From contig CALMYL010000001.1 of assembly GCA_937873695.1 (NCBI GenBank), positions 1-37,975 on the forward strand: 37,975 nucleotides of DNA, written 5' to 3'. Position 1 is the stretch's first letter; every line of letters starts with the position of its first letter. A program made the translations under genes and the position numbers. Of the stretch, positions 16,335-24,021 are shown one piece after another. The notes beneath the pieces are model-generated. The model was not told the DNA's origin. It saw only the letters and a list, made by a program, of their open reading frames with translations, and did not search any database. This DNA comes from an uncultured Ignavibacteria bacterium (GTDB taxonomy: Bacteria; Bacteroidota; Ignavibacteria; Tepidaquicellales; OLB5).

Positions 16335-18875
16335 ATGAATATAGGCAGTATTGAAGAAATTATTTCATTGTTTAGAAAAGAACATGTTTCTAGACCGATA
16401 CTATTGCTCGGTGCTGGAGCATCTTTTAAATCAGGAGTTCCATTAGCAAATGATTCTGTTAAAAGAATTGCAAAAGCTAGTTACACAACAAATAAAGGAC
16501 AACACTGGAAAAATTATGATCGTGTAAACACTAGCGAATGGGAACCTTATTTAAAAAGTAAGCCCTGGTACAAAGAGTTTCAAAAAAACTTAGCTGAAGC
16601 ATTTCCTACAGCTGTTGAAAAATTACTGCAACCTAAAGAATTTAGAAAAGAATTTCTATTAGATATTCTTGAACCAAAAATACCCATTAGTAATGGTTAT
16701 TATGCATTAGCAAGTATTATTGAGAAAAATTTATGTTGGACAATACTTACAACAAATTTCGATACGCTTATCTATGATTCTTTTAAATCAAAAGTTCCAA
16801 CAAAAAAAATATTTGAAATTAATAAAACTAGTGAAGGACTAAATGCCTTTAAAATTTACGGACAAAGGCAAATAGTATACTTACATGGTGCATTGGAGTA
16901 TTATACCGATAAAGTTGAACGAGGAGAAACTAAAAAATTAAATGAAAATCTAATAACAAAACTCAGACCTTGTTTAGACAATGGACCTTTAATAGTAGTT
17001 GGGTATCGAGGTGCAGAAGAGTCAATAATGAAACACTTATTGACGGAAGGTATTGAACATTGTAATAACTATTCAAATGGAATATTTTGGTGTATACTTA
17101 ATGATGAAGAACCGCATAGTTATGTAACTGATCTTGCGTCATCTATAGGGGGTAATTTTAAGCTGATCCGAATAGAAGGATTTGATGAATTAATGGAAAG
17201 GTTAGCGAGTGAATTAGAAAATGAGTATTTCATGAATACAGAGACTCAGCTAAATTTAGATAGTGCCCTGCTATTTGATGAGAAAATTTTAGAAGATAAG
17301 ACATTCGAAGATTTAGATGAAAACTTAATCAAAGTGACATTATCAAAATATTTTGAACGTTTATTAGTTTCTTCTGTCAAATCTGAAAATTATATTGATT
17401 TTCTTATAGCTGAACATTTTCTGGTTAAGAGAAATGGAAAGATTCATCCCACAAATGCATGTTATTTATTATTTGGAAAAAATATTAGTGATAAGTTTCC
17501 TTATGCAGTAATTAAGTTTGAAATAAACGGCAAATCAAGAACAATGTTTGATGGAAATCTCTTGGAACAATATAGTAAACTTCAAGATTATTTCGACAAT
17601 GAAAACATAAACCCTATTATACGCATAAAAATTGGAAAAGAATCTTTTGATCAAGAAGCATATCAACCTTCAGCAATAAGAGAACTTTTAGTCAATATGA
17701 TAGTGCATAGAGATTATGAAATAGAAGAATTTAATAAGATTGAATACAAAACAGGTGAAGGAATAAATTTTGTTTCATCAGGGGGTTTACCACAAGAAGT
17801 TCTACAAAAGGTTAAAGTGGATCCAAATGGTTTGTTTGAGCCAATTAGAGGGCTTTCTTATATAAGGAATAGGCTTATAGCTGATATTTTTTATGGAATT
17901 GGTTCAATGGATAAGGTGGGTTCTGGAATGCCAGATGTAAAAGAATATATGAGAGAAAATGGTGGAGAGGCACAATTCAAAATCAGTGAAAACAATAAAA
18001 CATTATGCTCTACTTTGCTTCAAGCAATTCAAACAAATCCTAATTATGATAACATAGCAAAACCTATAACAAAAACTGAGTTATTTATAACAAATTTACT
18101 TCCTTTCAGAGTATTGCCAAAGACAATTTACCTTTTCCCAACTTTTAATTATTTGTCTTTTATCCAGATTGTTAAAAAGTTGCCTAAGGGTGATACTTTA
18201 CCACTTTTTATAACGGATATCCATAATAATGTTTTAAATAAGAAAATAATTAGTTTTGCACATTTAGAGTTTTATAAAGAATATTTTGAAGATGTGATAG
18301 ACTTTGCAAAAGCTGAGGAAGTAGAAGTTTCTGAGTTTACAAAAGATTTAGATAAAAGGAAGAGACTTTCTTGGTTAATTTTAAAACATTTTGAGTTTTA
18401 TCTAAAAAGTTTTTCTAAATATGGTTTACGAATAGAGTATAAGGATAGAAAAGCATATTTCGAATTAGTTTCTGGAATTGAAAATAAAATAACTTATTTA
18501 TCAAGATTGAATAGAAAAACCACAAGAGCAGTTGTAAAAAGAAGAGAAACTAAAACAAGAGTATATCATGAAAATGAAGGAATTAGTTTTGGACTGGAGT
18601 ATTTAGGCAATCAGTTTTCATTAAGTATAAAGCCTATATATGTATTTACACAACAAGATGGTAAAACACCACTGCAATCCTATTTGCGTTCACGGTTTAC
18701 GACATCAAGAATGAAGTTTGATAGAAACAAGAATGTTGATGATGATTTACATTTTTGGTTAAAATTGATTAGTCAAGGTAGTAGCTCAATAAATATGGGC
18801 GGTTTTGAAGTTGATGATCTAATACTAGACTCTAAGTATATTGAAAACGAAGTAGTGGTTGAAGAGGAAAACTAG
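16335..18875 (+). CDS. SIR2 / RecG-like (HATPase_c_4) / APAZ effector of a short Argonaute system
   Basis: This 846-aa protein has three parts. Residues about 15-295 are a SIR2-like domain: GAGASFKSG (26-34), TTNFDTL with Asn141, YLHG with His184 and VVGYRG (221-226). SIR2 domains of this kind hydrolyse NAD+. Residues about 355-560 match the C-terminal part of AlbA_2/RecG-like proteins: HPTNACYLLFGK (371-382), RELLVNMIVHRDY (449-461), SSGGLP (481-486) and VGSGMPDV (528-535), an HATPase_c_4-like fold. Residues about 570-846 look like an APAZ domain, which docks onto a short Argonaute and replaces its N-PAZ half (family knowledge). The Argonaute gene starts 5 bases after the stop. The expected role is to deplete NAD+ when the guide-loaded partner finds invader nucleic acid; this is inference. 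DNA is visibly AT-richer than the flanks. Confidence 0.82.
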   Translation: MNIGSIEEIISLFRKEHVSRPILLLGAGASFKSGVPLANDSVKRIAKASYTTNKGQHWKNYDRVNTSEWEPYLKSKPWYKEFQKNLAEAFPTAVEKLLQPKEFRKEFLLDILEPKIPISNGYYALASIIEKNLCWTILTTNFDTLIYDSFKSKVPTKKIFEINKTSEGLNAFKIYGQRQIVYLHGALEYYTDKVERGETKKLNENLITKLRPCLDNGPLIVVGYRGAEESIMKHLLTEGIEHCNNYSNGIFWCILNDEEPHSYVTDLASSIGGNFKLIRIEGFDELMERLASELENEYFMNTETQLNLDSALLFDEKILEDKTFEDLDENLIKVTLSKYFERLLVSSVKSENYIDFLIAEHFLVKRNGKIHPTNACYLLFGKNISDKFPYAVIKFEINGKSRTMFDGNLLEQYSKLQDYFDNENINPIIRIKIGKESFDQEAYQPSAIRELLVNMIVHRDYEIEEFNKIEYKTGEGINFVSSGGLPQEVLQKVKVDPNGLFEPIRGLSYIRNRLIADIFYGIGSMDKVGSGMPDVKEYMRENGGEAQFKISENNKTLCSTLLQAIQTNPNYDNIAKPITKTELFITNLLPFRVLPKTIYLFPTFNYLSFIQIVKKLPKGDTLPLFITDIHNNVLNKKIISFAHLEFYKEYFEDVIDFAKAEEVEVSEFTKDLDKRKRLSWLILKHFEFYLKSFSKYGLRIEYKDRKAYFELVSGIENKITYLSRLNRKTTRAVVKRRETKTRVYHENEGISFGLEYLGNQFSLSIKPIYVFTQQDGKTPLQSYLRSRFTTSRMKFDRNKNVDDDLHFWLKLISQGSSSINMGGFEVDDLILDSKYIENEVVVEEEN

Positions 18876-18880
18876 CATAG

Positions 18881-20386
18881 ATGAAAATTGAAATAATAAA
18901 GATTAAAGAACCTAAATTAGAATTTGGAAACAAAGTAACGAGTCCTTTTATTAAAGAAGCCTTGTTGAAAGGTTGTGGTCCTTTTGAATCAAATTTTTAT
19001 GAAAATATTAAAAATATAAACTTAGGGATTGTTACCCTCCCCGATAAATTAGAATCAATTATTCACTGGGTAGAAACTCTAGACACTGCAATTTTAAGTG
19101 ATGAAAAGAACATCCTTAAATACCCTGAATTTTTGGGTACTGGAAAAATGTTGAAATGTAAATTTGTAATAAACCAAAAGCATATTAAAATCCTTAATCC
19201 TAAAAAATACGAACAATTACTTTTGATTTCGCAGCGTCATAAATTTACAGCACTATTAGAATTATATACAGAACAAATAGAATCATTATATGGTGATAAT
19301 AAGCCAGATTGCATTTTGGTATACTTTCCAGAGGAAATTGCTTCATTACGTGTAGCTAATTCAAAATTGAGTATTGCAGAAAGAACTTATCTTGAGAGAG
19401 TTTCTCAAGAAGATGATCAGGAGCAATTACAGTTATTTGAGCTTTCACCGGAAGAAAAGAAATTAGCTGAAGAATTGTTACCTCAAGCTGATGAGCTTTT
19501 ATTTAGAAGTTTCCATAGAGCACTAAAAGCGAAGTCAATGAGTATGCCCAATTGTGTTCCTTTACAGATAATTCGGGAACGTACATTCGAACCAGATTCA
19601 ACAGTTCAATCGTTATCCACGATTGCGTGGAATATAAGTCTTGGGTTGTATTACAAATCAGGTAATATACCATGGCGATTAAATGATATATCGGCAGATA
19701 CATGTTTTGTAGGTATTAGTTTTCATCATCTGAAAAAAAGAGGAGGTGATATTGTGTATGCGAGTGTCGCTCAAGCCTTTTCTTCAACTGGTGAGGGATT
19801 TGCTCTTAAAGGTGCAAATATACCCAAAGATCAAAGACGACATAAACGACCATATTTGTTAGAAGAGCAAGCTAAGGATTTGATAGAAAAAGTTGTAAAC
19901 GATTATAAAATGAGAAATGGAAATCTGCCTACTAGAATAGTTGTTCATAAAACATCAAAATATGAAATCGAGGAAGAACGTGGTATACTATCGGCACTTG
20001 AAAAAATTGTTCCAAGATGTGAACTAGTTTGGTTTTCACCATCTCCATTTCGATTATTAAAAAGGGGACAGCAACCTCCAGAACGAGGAACATTGTGCAT
20101 TTTAGAGGATCAAGAGCATTTCTTATTTACTACTGGATATATCCCACAATGGAGGGAGTATCCAGGTCCACATATTCCTTCACCTATTCAAATTGGAGCA
20201 AATGAAGATGTGGATATCGTTCAAGCTGCTAAGGAGATTTTAGCTTTAACGAAAATGAATTGGAATTCTTCTGATGGAATTGGAAGATTCCCTATCACAT
20301 TATCATTCGCTCGAAGAGTTGGAATGATAATGACGGAATTAGAGGAAGAGCAAATCCCTAATCCATCGTATAGATTCTATATGTAA
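18881..20386 (+). CDS. short prokaryotic Argonaute (MID-PIWI), catalytically inactive
   Basis: This 501-aa protein has only MID and PIWI halves, as in short pAgos. The MID part includes FHRALKAKSMSMPNCVPLQI (211-230), the likely guide 5'-end pocket. The PIWI part runs from PWRLND (264-269) through FVGISF (276-281), RIVVHKTSKY (352-361), LVWFSPSPFRLLKRGQQPP (382-400), LFTTGY and EYPGPHIPSPIQIG to the family's typical end KMNWNSSDGIGRFPITLSFA...PNPSYRFYM. The catalytic aspartates are missing: Ser280 where active proteins have GID, and Thr358 where they have an HRD-type Asp. It should bind guide and target without cutting, and switch on the SIR2-APAZ partner. A GAGGAA sequence at the end of the preceding gene may serve as ribosome binding site. 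N-terminal residues 1-130 are less conserved in my reading. Confidence 0.88.
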   Translation: MKIEIIKIKEPKLEFGNKVTSPFIKEALLKGCGPFESNFYENIKNINLGIVTLPDKLESIIHWVETLDTAILSDEKNILKYPEFLGTGKMLKCKFVINQKHIKILNPKKYEQLLLISQRHKFTALLELYTEQIESLYGDNKPDCILVYFPEEIASLRVANSKLSIAERTYLERVSQEDDQEQLQLFELSPEEKKLAEELLPQADELLFRSFHRALKAKSMSMPNCVPLQIIRERTFEPDSTVQSLSTIAWNISLGLYYKSGNIPWRLNDISADTCFVGISFHHLKKRGGDIVYASVAQAFSSTGEGFALKGANIPKDQRRHKRPYLLEEQAKDLIEKVVNDYKMRNGNLPTRIVVHKTSKYEIEEERGILSALEKIVPRCELVWFSPSPFRLLKRGQQPPERGTLCILEDQEHFLFTTGYIPQWREYPGPHIPSPIQIGANEDVDIVQAAKEILALTKMNWNSSDGIGRFPITLSFARRVGMIMTELEEEQIPNPSYRFYM

Positions 20387-20402
20387 GTTATAAAATTACT
20401 TT

Positions 20403-21245
20403 ATGCAATTTACTGTTTCACTAAATAGTCACGAAAATGATGCTTATAATTTAGGCTATCTAAATAGTTATTTAGACAATTATCTATTGCTGAAATACAA
20501 AATTCACGAAAGCAAAAATAATACTAATGATGAAGCCAAAAAAAGATTTTTTAACGCTTTAGGTATTTATAATTATTCATTATTTGAAAATCTCTGGCAT
20601 TGTTATAAAGCGAGTTATTCAGCAAAGCAAGAAACTTCATACATGCTTGGTAATGTGAAATATGTAATTTCAAATCCATTTAAGAGTAATTTGTCTTCAT
20701 TTTCTACAATAATTCTCTTGTTTGGTACTTGTAGAGACATATATTTTGTACTGTTAAAATTAATGGAGTATGAAACTGGGATAATTGATGAAGATATTTT
20801 TTTTGAAATAATTACAAATGATTCAACATTTAAAAATCCTAATCGTTACGACTTTGAAGAAAAATTGAAAAGTTTATCTAATAATGATCAAAGTTTTGTT
20901 GAAGATGGTTTGAAAATATATGACAATAATATTCTTAGGAATATGTTAGCGCATAGTTTTAGACTACCTTGGTGGTCAAATAAAATGTCAGGCTCAAATG
21001 ATTTTTTCATCTTGAGAGAATTTTATGATACATTTGAGAATTTAAAGGAGAGTGAAGCTAATAGACTAATTTTTAAAAAGTCTATATTTAATATTATCGA
21101 TAACATTTCTGATTATGAATCTTCTATCGAAAATTCCAATACTGATAAATTAATCAGTTCGTCGGAAATATTACGTAATATGCATAATCTCTTGTCAAAG
21201 TTTATCAATAACACCTTTGGTTATATCGTTAAAATCTTGAATTAA
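20403..21245 (+). CDS. hypothetical 280-aa protein with HEPN-like RNxxxH motif, third gene of the Argonaute operon
   Basis: The product is not a family I can name. It is largely helical and Asn/Ser/Lys-rich. Residues 179-184 read RNMLAH, which fits the Rx4-6H signature of HEPN ribonucleases and has the Asn commonly next to the Arg. The surrounding helix (GLKIYDNNILRNMLAHSFRL) is what is expected for a HEPN active-site helix. A hydrophobic helix with CRDIYFVLLKLMEYE lies at about 102-124. It begins 16 bases after the Argonaute stop on the same strand with the same AT-rich composition, so it is probably co-transcribed. A role as an additional RNase effector or toxin is inference. A plain structural or immunity protein remains possible. 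Confidence 0.7.
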   Translation: MQFTVSLNSHENDAYNLGYLNSYLDNYLLLKYKIHESKNNTNDEAKKRFFNALGIYNYSLFENLWHCYKASYSAKQETSYMLGNVKYVISNPFKSNLSSFSTIILLFGTCRDIYFVLLKLMEYETGIIDEDIFFEIITNDSTFKNPNRYDFEEKLKSLSNNDQSFVEDGLKIYDNNILRNMLAHSFRLPWWSNKMSGSNDFFILREFYDTFENLKESEANRLIFKKSIFNIIDNISDYESSIENSNTDKLISSSEILRNMHNLLSKFINNTFGYIVKILN

Positions 21246-22592
21246 GAGTTCTTACACCTTTCATTTCTAAATTAACGTACAATTCCTCCATCTTAACACT
21301 TTCAATTTCACATAGTATCCTAAATATTGTACTATCATTTGTTTTCATTTATAACTGTAAATAGTGAATCAATTACACATATTAGTAAACCCCCATATAA
21401 ATATCTAAATCGTAGTTGATCATAAGGTTATTGCCACTTTGCATAAAAAATAAAGAAAAACTCTCTTTTTCCTTGGCACACATGCCCTTAGGTAAACATC
21501 TAAAGACTTTCAGCCTGACACCACGGATCTCCGTGTACTCGGTTCCTCCGTGTTGAATTGCTTTTGCTTTTGAGAGGGGAGGTTTTTAACAAGGGGTTGC
21601 AACCCCTTGTTCTTGTATTTGGGGGAGGTTTGGGGGGTTGTGCCCTCACCCCCCAGCCCCTCTCCCAAAGGGATCCCGCTAAGCAGAAGAGCGGGACGTA
21701 AAAATCGACGGACGGGGGAGGTATGCTGAAATAATCGGTTTGGTTCCCCTCTCCTCGTAGGAGAGGGGTTAGGGATGAGGTTTTGAACAAGGGGTTGCAA
21801 CCCCTTGTTCTTGTTTGTGGGTGACCTCTCCCCGGCCCGTAAACCCCAAAGGGGTAAACAAGTCCTTCCCCTCTCCAAAGGAGAGGGGGGAGGCTGAGAC
21901 AACTCTCTCTGTGTACTTTGTGTCGAAGCCTGACTTGCCTTCCTACCGCTTTGCGGTTTTAAGGCGTAGCGCTTTTTGTAAGTTGTTAGAAAGCTTTTTG
22001 CTTTTGATAGGTGAGGTTTTGAACAAGGGGTTGCAACCCCTTGTTCCTGTGTTGGGGGTGACCTCTCCCCGGCCCGTAAACGGGCCTTCCCCTCTCCCAA
22101 GGAGAGGGGGGAGGCTGAGACCACGGGTCTCCGTGTTCTCTGTTCCTCTGTGTTAGTAAGCTTTTTGCTTTTGATAGGTGAGGTTTTGAACAAGGGGTTG
22201 CAACCCCTTGTTCTTGTTTTGGGGGTGATACGCCCTCACCCCCCAGCCCCTCTCCCAAAGGGAGAGGGGAGAGGTATGCTGAAATTTCTCAACTTTGTTC
22301 CCCTCTCCTCGTAGGAGAGGGGTTAGGCCGAAGGACTGGCTTTGACACGTGGAGGTCTTGTTTATTTCCAAGGGGTTGCAACCCCTTGTTCCTGTTTTGG
22401 GGGATGTCTTTTTGTTTTAGCGTACCGCAACGCGGGTCAGCGGGAATCCCAAGGAGAGGTTAGGAGGTAGCAGTGTGATATTCATGCCGGGGGCTTTCAT
22501 GAAGTGATGATCAATATTGTTTTAATATATTAATTAAACTTATAATTCTATATCTTAGCGGATATTTCAGAAATCAATGGAGCTGAGAAAAA
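21246..22592. repeat. repeat field downstream of the Argonaute operon (left half)
   Basis: The first 230 bases are AT-rich and hold no clear gene. From about 21490 the DNA is built from repeats: perfect 24-bp palindromes at 21588, 21786, 22022 and 22189 and a shorter 20-bp form at 22369, C-rich elements starting CCCTCACCCCCCAGCCCC at 21643 and 22233, and a CTTGCCTTCCTACCGCTTTG unit at 21938. Open frames across these (Pro/Arg/Gly-rich, mutually repetitive) follow the repeats in several phases and are not credible proteins. Confidence 0.8.
22324..22357 (+). repeat. 34-bp inverted repeat, left copy
   Basis: TAGGCCGAAGGACTGGCTTT continuing to GACACGTGGAGGTC is present here and, as an exact reverse complement, at 23835-23868. 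The two copies bracket about 1.5 kb that includes the methyltransferase gene. Confidence 0.85.
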
Positions 22593-23006
22593 TTGAATAA
22601 TTCTATATCAAAACTAATTGCAGCTATTGTATTAGCAGCAATTACCGCCTGGGCAATCACATTTTTTGATAGCAATACCCGGCTTATAGCGGGTATCGTG
22701 ATAGGAGTGCCGATGCTTATCATGCTTATAGTAAGCAGGAAACAGCTTGGAAAGTATTTTGCGGTAATGCCCGAAGCTAAAGGGCTTATGACCGGCGGTT
22801 TTTATTCGAAGATCAGGCACCCGATGTATTTCTTCCTTGATATGACGCTGCTTGGCGCAATATTGATAGCGGGTTTCTGGTGGCTGCTTATTGTATGGCT
22901 GGCAATTGTAATTCTGCAGGTGATACAATCAGCAAGGGAGGAAAAAGTTTTGCATGCGGCATTTGGCGGTAAATATGAAGAGTATAAAAAGGGAACATGG
23001 TTTTAA
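22593..23006 (+). CDS. isoprenylcysteine carboxyl methyltransferase (ICMT)/PEMT-like membrane protein
   Basis: This 137-aa integral membrane protein has four hydrophobic segments (about 6-24, 29-47, 80-97 and 98-112). The ICMT-type signature is present: GGFYSKIRHPMYF (68-80), then REEKVLHAAFGGKYEEYKK (115-133), where the RHPMY and EE...FG..Y..Y residues bind S-adenosylmethionine in the family. The substrate is not predictable; isoprenoid cysteine is unlikely in bacteria, and lipid or small-molecule methylation is more likely. It starts at a TTG (22593) with GGAG about 10 bases upstream, and the only nearby ATG frame ends at once. It sits between repeat arrays and is bracketed by a 34-bp inverted repeat. 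Confidence 0.8.
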   Translation: MNNSISKLIAAIVLAAITAWAITFFDSNTRLIAGIVIGVPMLIMLIVSRKQLGKYFAVMPEAKGLMTGGFYSKIRHPMYFFLDMTLLGAILIAGFWWLLIVWLAIVILQVIQSAREEKVLHAAFGGKYEEYKKGTWF

Positions 23007-23798
23007 TGTACTTAACTGCGTCAGACTTTCCTTCCTACCGCTTTGCGGTTTTAAGGCGTAGCGCTTTTTGAAAGTCGTTTGAACGCTTTTTTGTTTTTGA
23101 TAGCGGAGTTATTTGAAAATCGTTTTCGGGCGGTGGGGTGTGTCTCGGTACGAGTTTGAACAAGGGGTTGCAACCCCTTGTTGTTGTATTGGGGGTGACC
23201 TCTCCCCGGCACGCTAAAGCGTGACTACCCCTCTCCCAAGGAGAGGGGGGGAGGCTGAGACAACTCTCTCTGTGTACTTTGTGTCGAAGCCTGACTTGCC
23301 TTCCTACCGCTTTGCGGTTTTAAGGCGTAGCGCTTTTTGTAAGTTGTTAGAAAGCTTTTTGCTTTTGATAGGTGAGGTTTTCAACAAGGGGTTGCAACCC
23401 CTTGTTCTTGTTTTGGGGGTGACCTCTCCCCGGCCCGTAAACGGGCCTTCCCCTCTCCAAAGGAGAGGGGGGAGGCTGAGACAACTCTCTCTGTGTACTT
23501 TGTGTCGAAGCCTGACTTGCCTTCCTACCGCTTTGCGGTTTTAAGGCGTAGCGCTTTTTGTAAGTTGTTAGAAAGCTTTTTGCTTTTGATAGGTGAGGTT
23601 TTCAACAAGGGGTTGCAACCCCTTGTTCTTGTTTGTGGGTGGGTTGGGGGGATTCTTACAGAAAATGTTTTTACCACCTTCCAACCGCATTGCGGTTTTA
23701 AGGCGTAGCCCCATCACACCTGCGGTGTGATTTTCCCCTCCTCAAAAGAGGAGGGGAGCTTTTTTTATGCGGCGTTTCGATTTACTATAAATGCAAAG

Positions 23799-23818
23799 AG
23801 CCGCATTGCTGCGGCTCA
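23799..23818 (-). terminator. possible terminator of the DUF6600-like gene
   Basis: GAGCCGCA, four bases, TGCGGCTC form a perfect 8-bp hairpin. On the minus strand it is followed by TTTGCATTT, a weak T-rich tail. It lies about 200 bases beyond the gene's stop at 24022. Confidence 0.45.
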
Positions 23819-23834
23819 TAACAAGTTAACTCCA

Positions 23835-23868
23835 GACCTCCACGTGTCAAAGCCAGTCCTTCGGCCTA
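23835..23868 (-). repeat. 34-bp inverted repeat, right copy
   Basis: This is the exact reverse complement of 22324-22357. A degenerate copy (CCACATGTCTTCGCCAGTTC and following) lies at about 23921-23950, so the element is a dispersed repeat present in more than two states. Confidence 0.85.
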
Positions 23869-24021
23869 AATCCCCCCTTGGTAAGGAGGGGACCTATTAG
23901 CCTGAAACCTTTAGTGTCTCCCACATGTCTTCGCCAGTTCTTCGACCTTACCAAGGGGGAGTGTCCGCCGGCTGGCGAGACAGCTTGTCCCGCCCTAGCG
24001 GGAAGGGGGTCTGTCAACAAA

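Larger units (their letters stand above)
21588..23627. repeat. eight copies of a perfect palindrome (AACAAGGGGTTG and its mirror)
   Basis: The 24-bp sequence formed by AACAAGGGGTTG followed by its reverse complement occurs at about 21588, 21786, 22022, 22189, 23159, 23383 and 23604. A copy with at least 20 bp of the core is at 22369. Arms show no substitutions over the core. Copies are usually followed by CTTGT or CTGT and a G run. Each could fold into a 12-bp hairpin in single-stranded form. Confidence 0.9.
23007..24021. repeat. repeat field (right half), with composite repeats of about 221 bp
   Basis: No credible gene is seen. Composite units run from palindrome to palindrome at 23159-23382 and 23383-23603, with a partial unit from 23604. 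Each holds the 24-bp palindrome, a GTGACCTCTCCCC...AGGAGAGG hairpin, CTCTCTCTGTGTACTTTGTG, and the CTTGCCTTCCTACCGCTTTG...GGCGTAGCG block. Similar units lie at 21786-22021. The stretch ends with a GCCGCA/TGCGGC hairpin (23799-23818) and a TGTCCCGCC/GGCGGGA-like element near 23987. Confidence 0.8.

Noticed and set aside
21229-21348. Minus-strand 39-codon frame starting MKTNDSTIFRILCEIE, converging on the HEPN-like gene
   Set aside because: The composition is protein-like but it is short, has no Shine-Dalgarno and overlaps the 3' end of the opposite gene; evidence is too thin.
21500-22371. Several overlapping open frames on the minus strand, 70-227 codons, Pro/Arg/Gly-rich
   Set aside because: They follow the repeat units, share segments with each other in different phases and have no start signal; they are products of the repeats.
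21588-23627. CRISPR array
   Set aside because: Palindromes are spaced irregularly (about 170 to 970 bases) with repeated, not unique, spacers and there are no cas genes.
23221-23708. Plus-strand frames of 71-107 codons with near-identical segments
   Set aside because: They are translations of the composite repeat, repeated two or three times, not independent genes.
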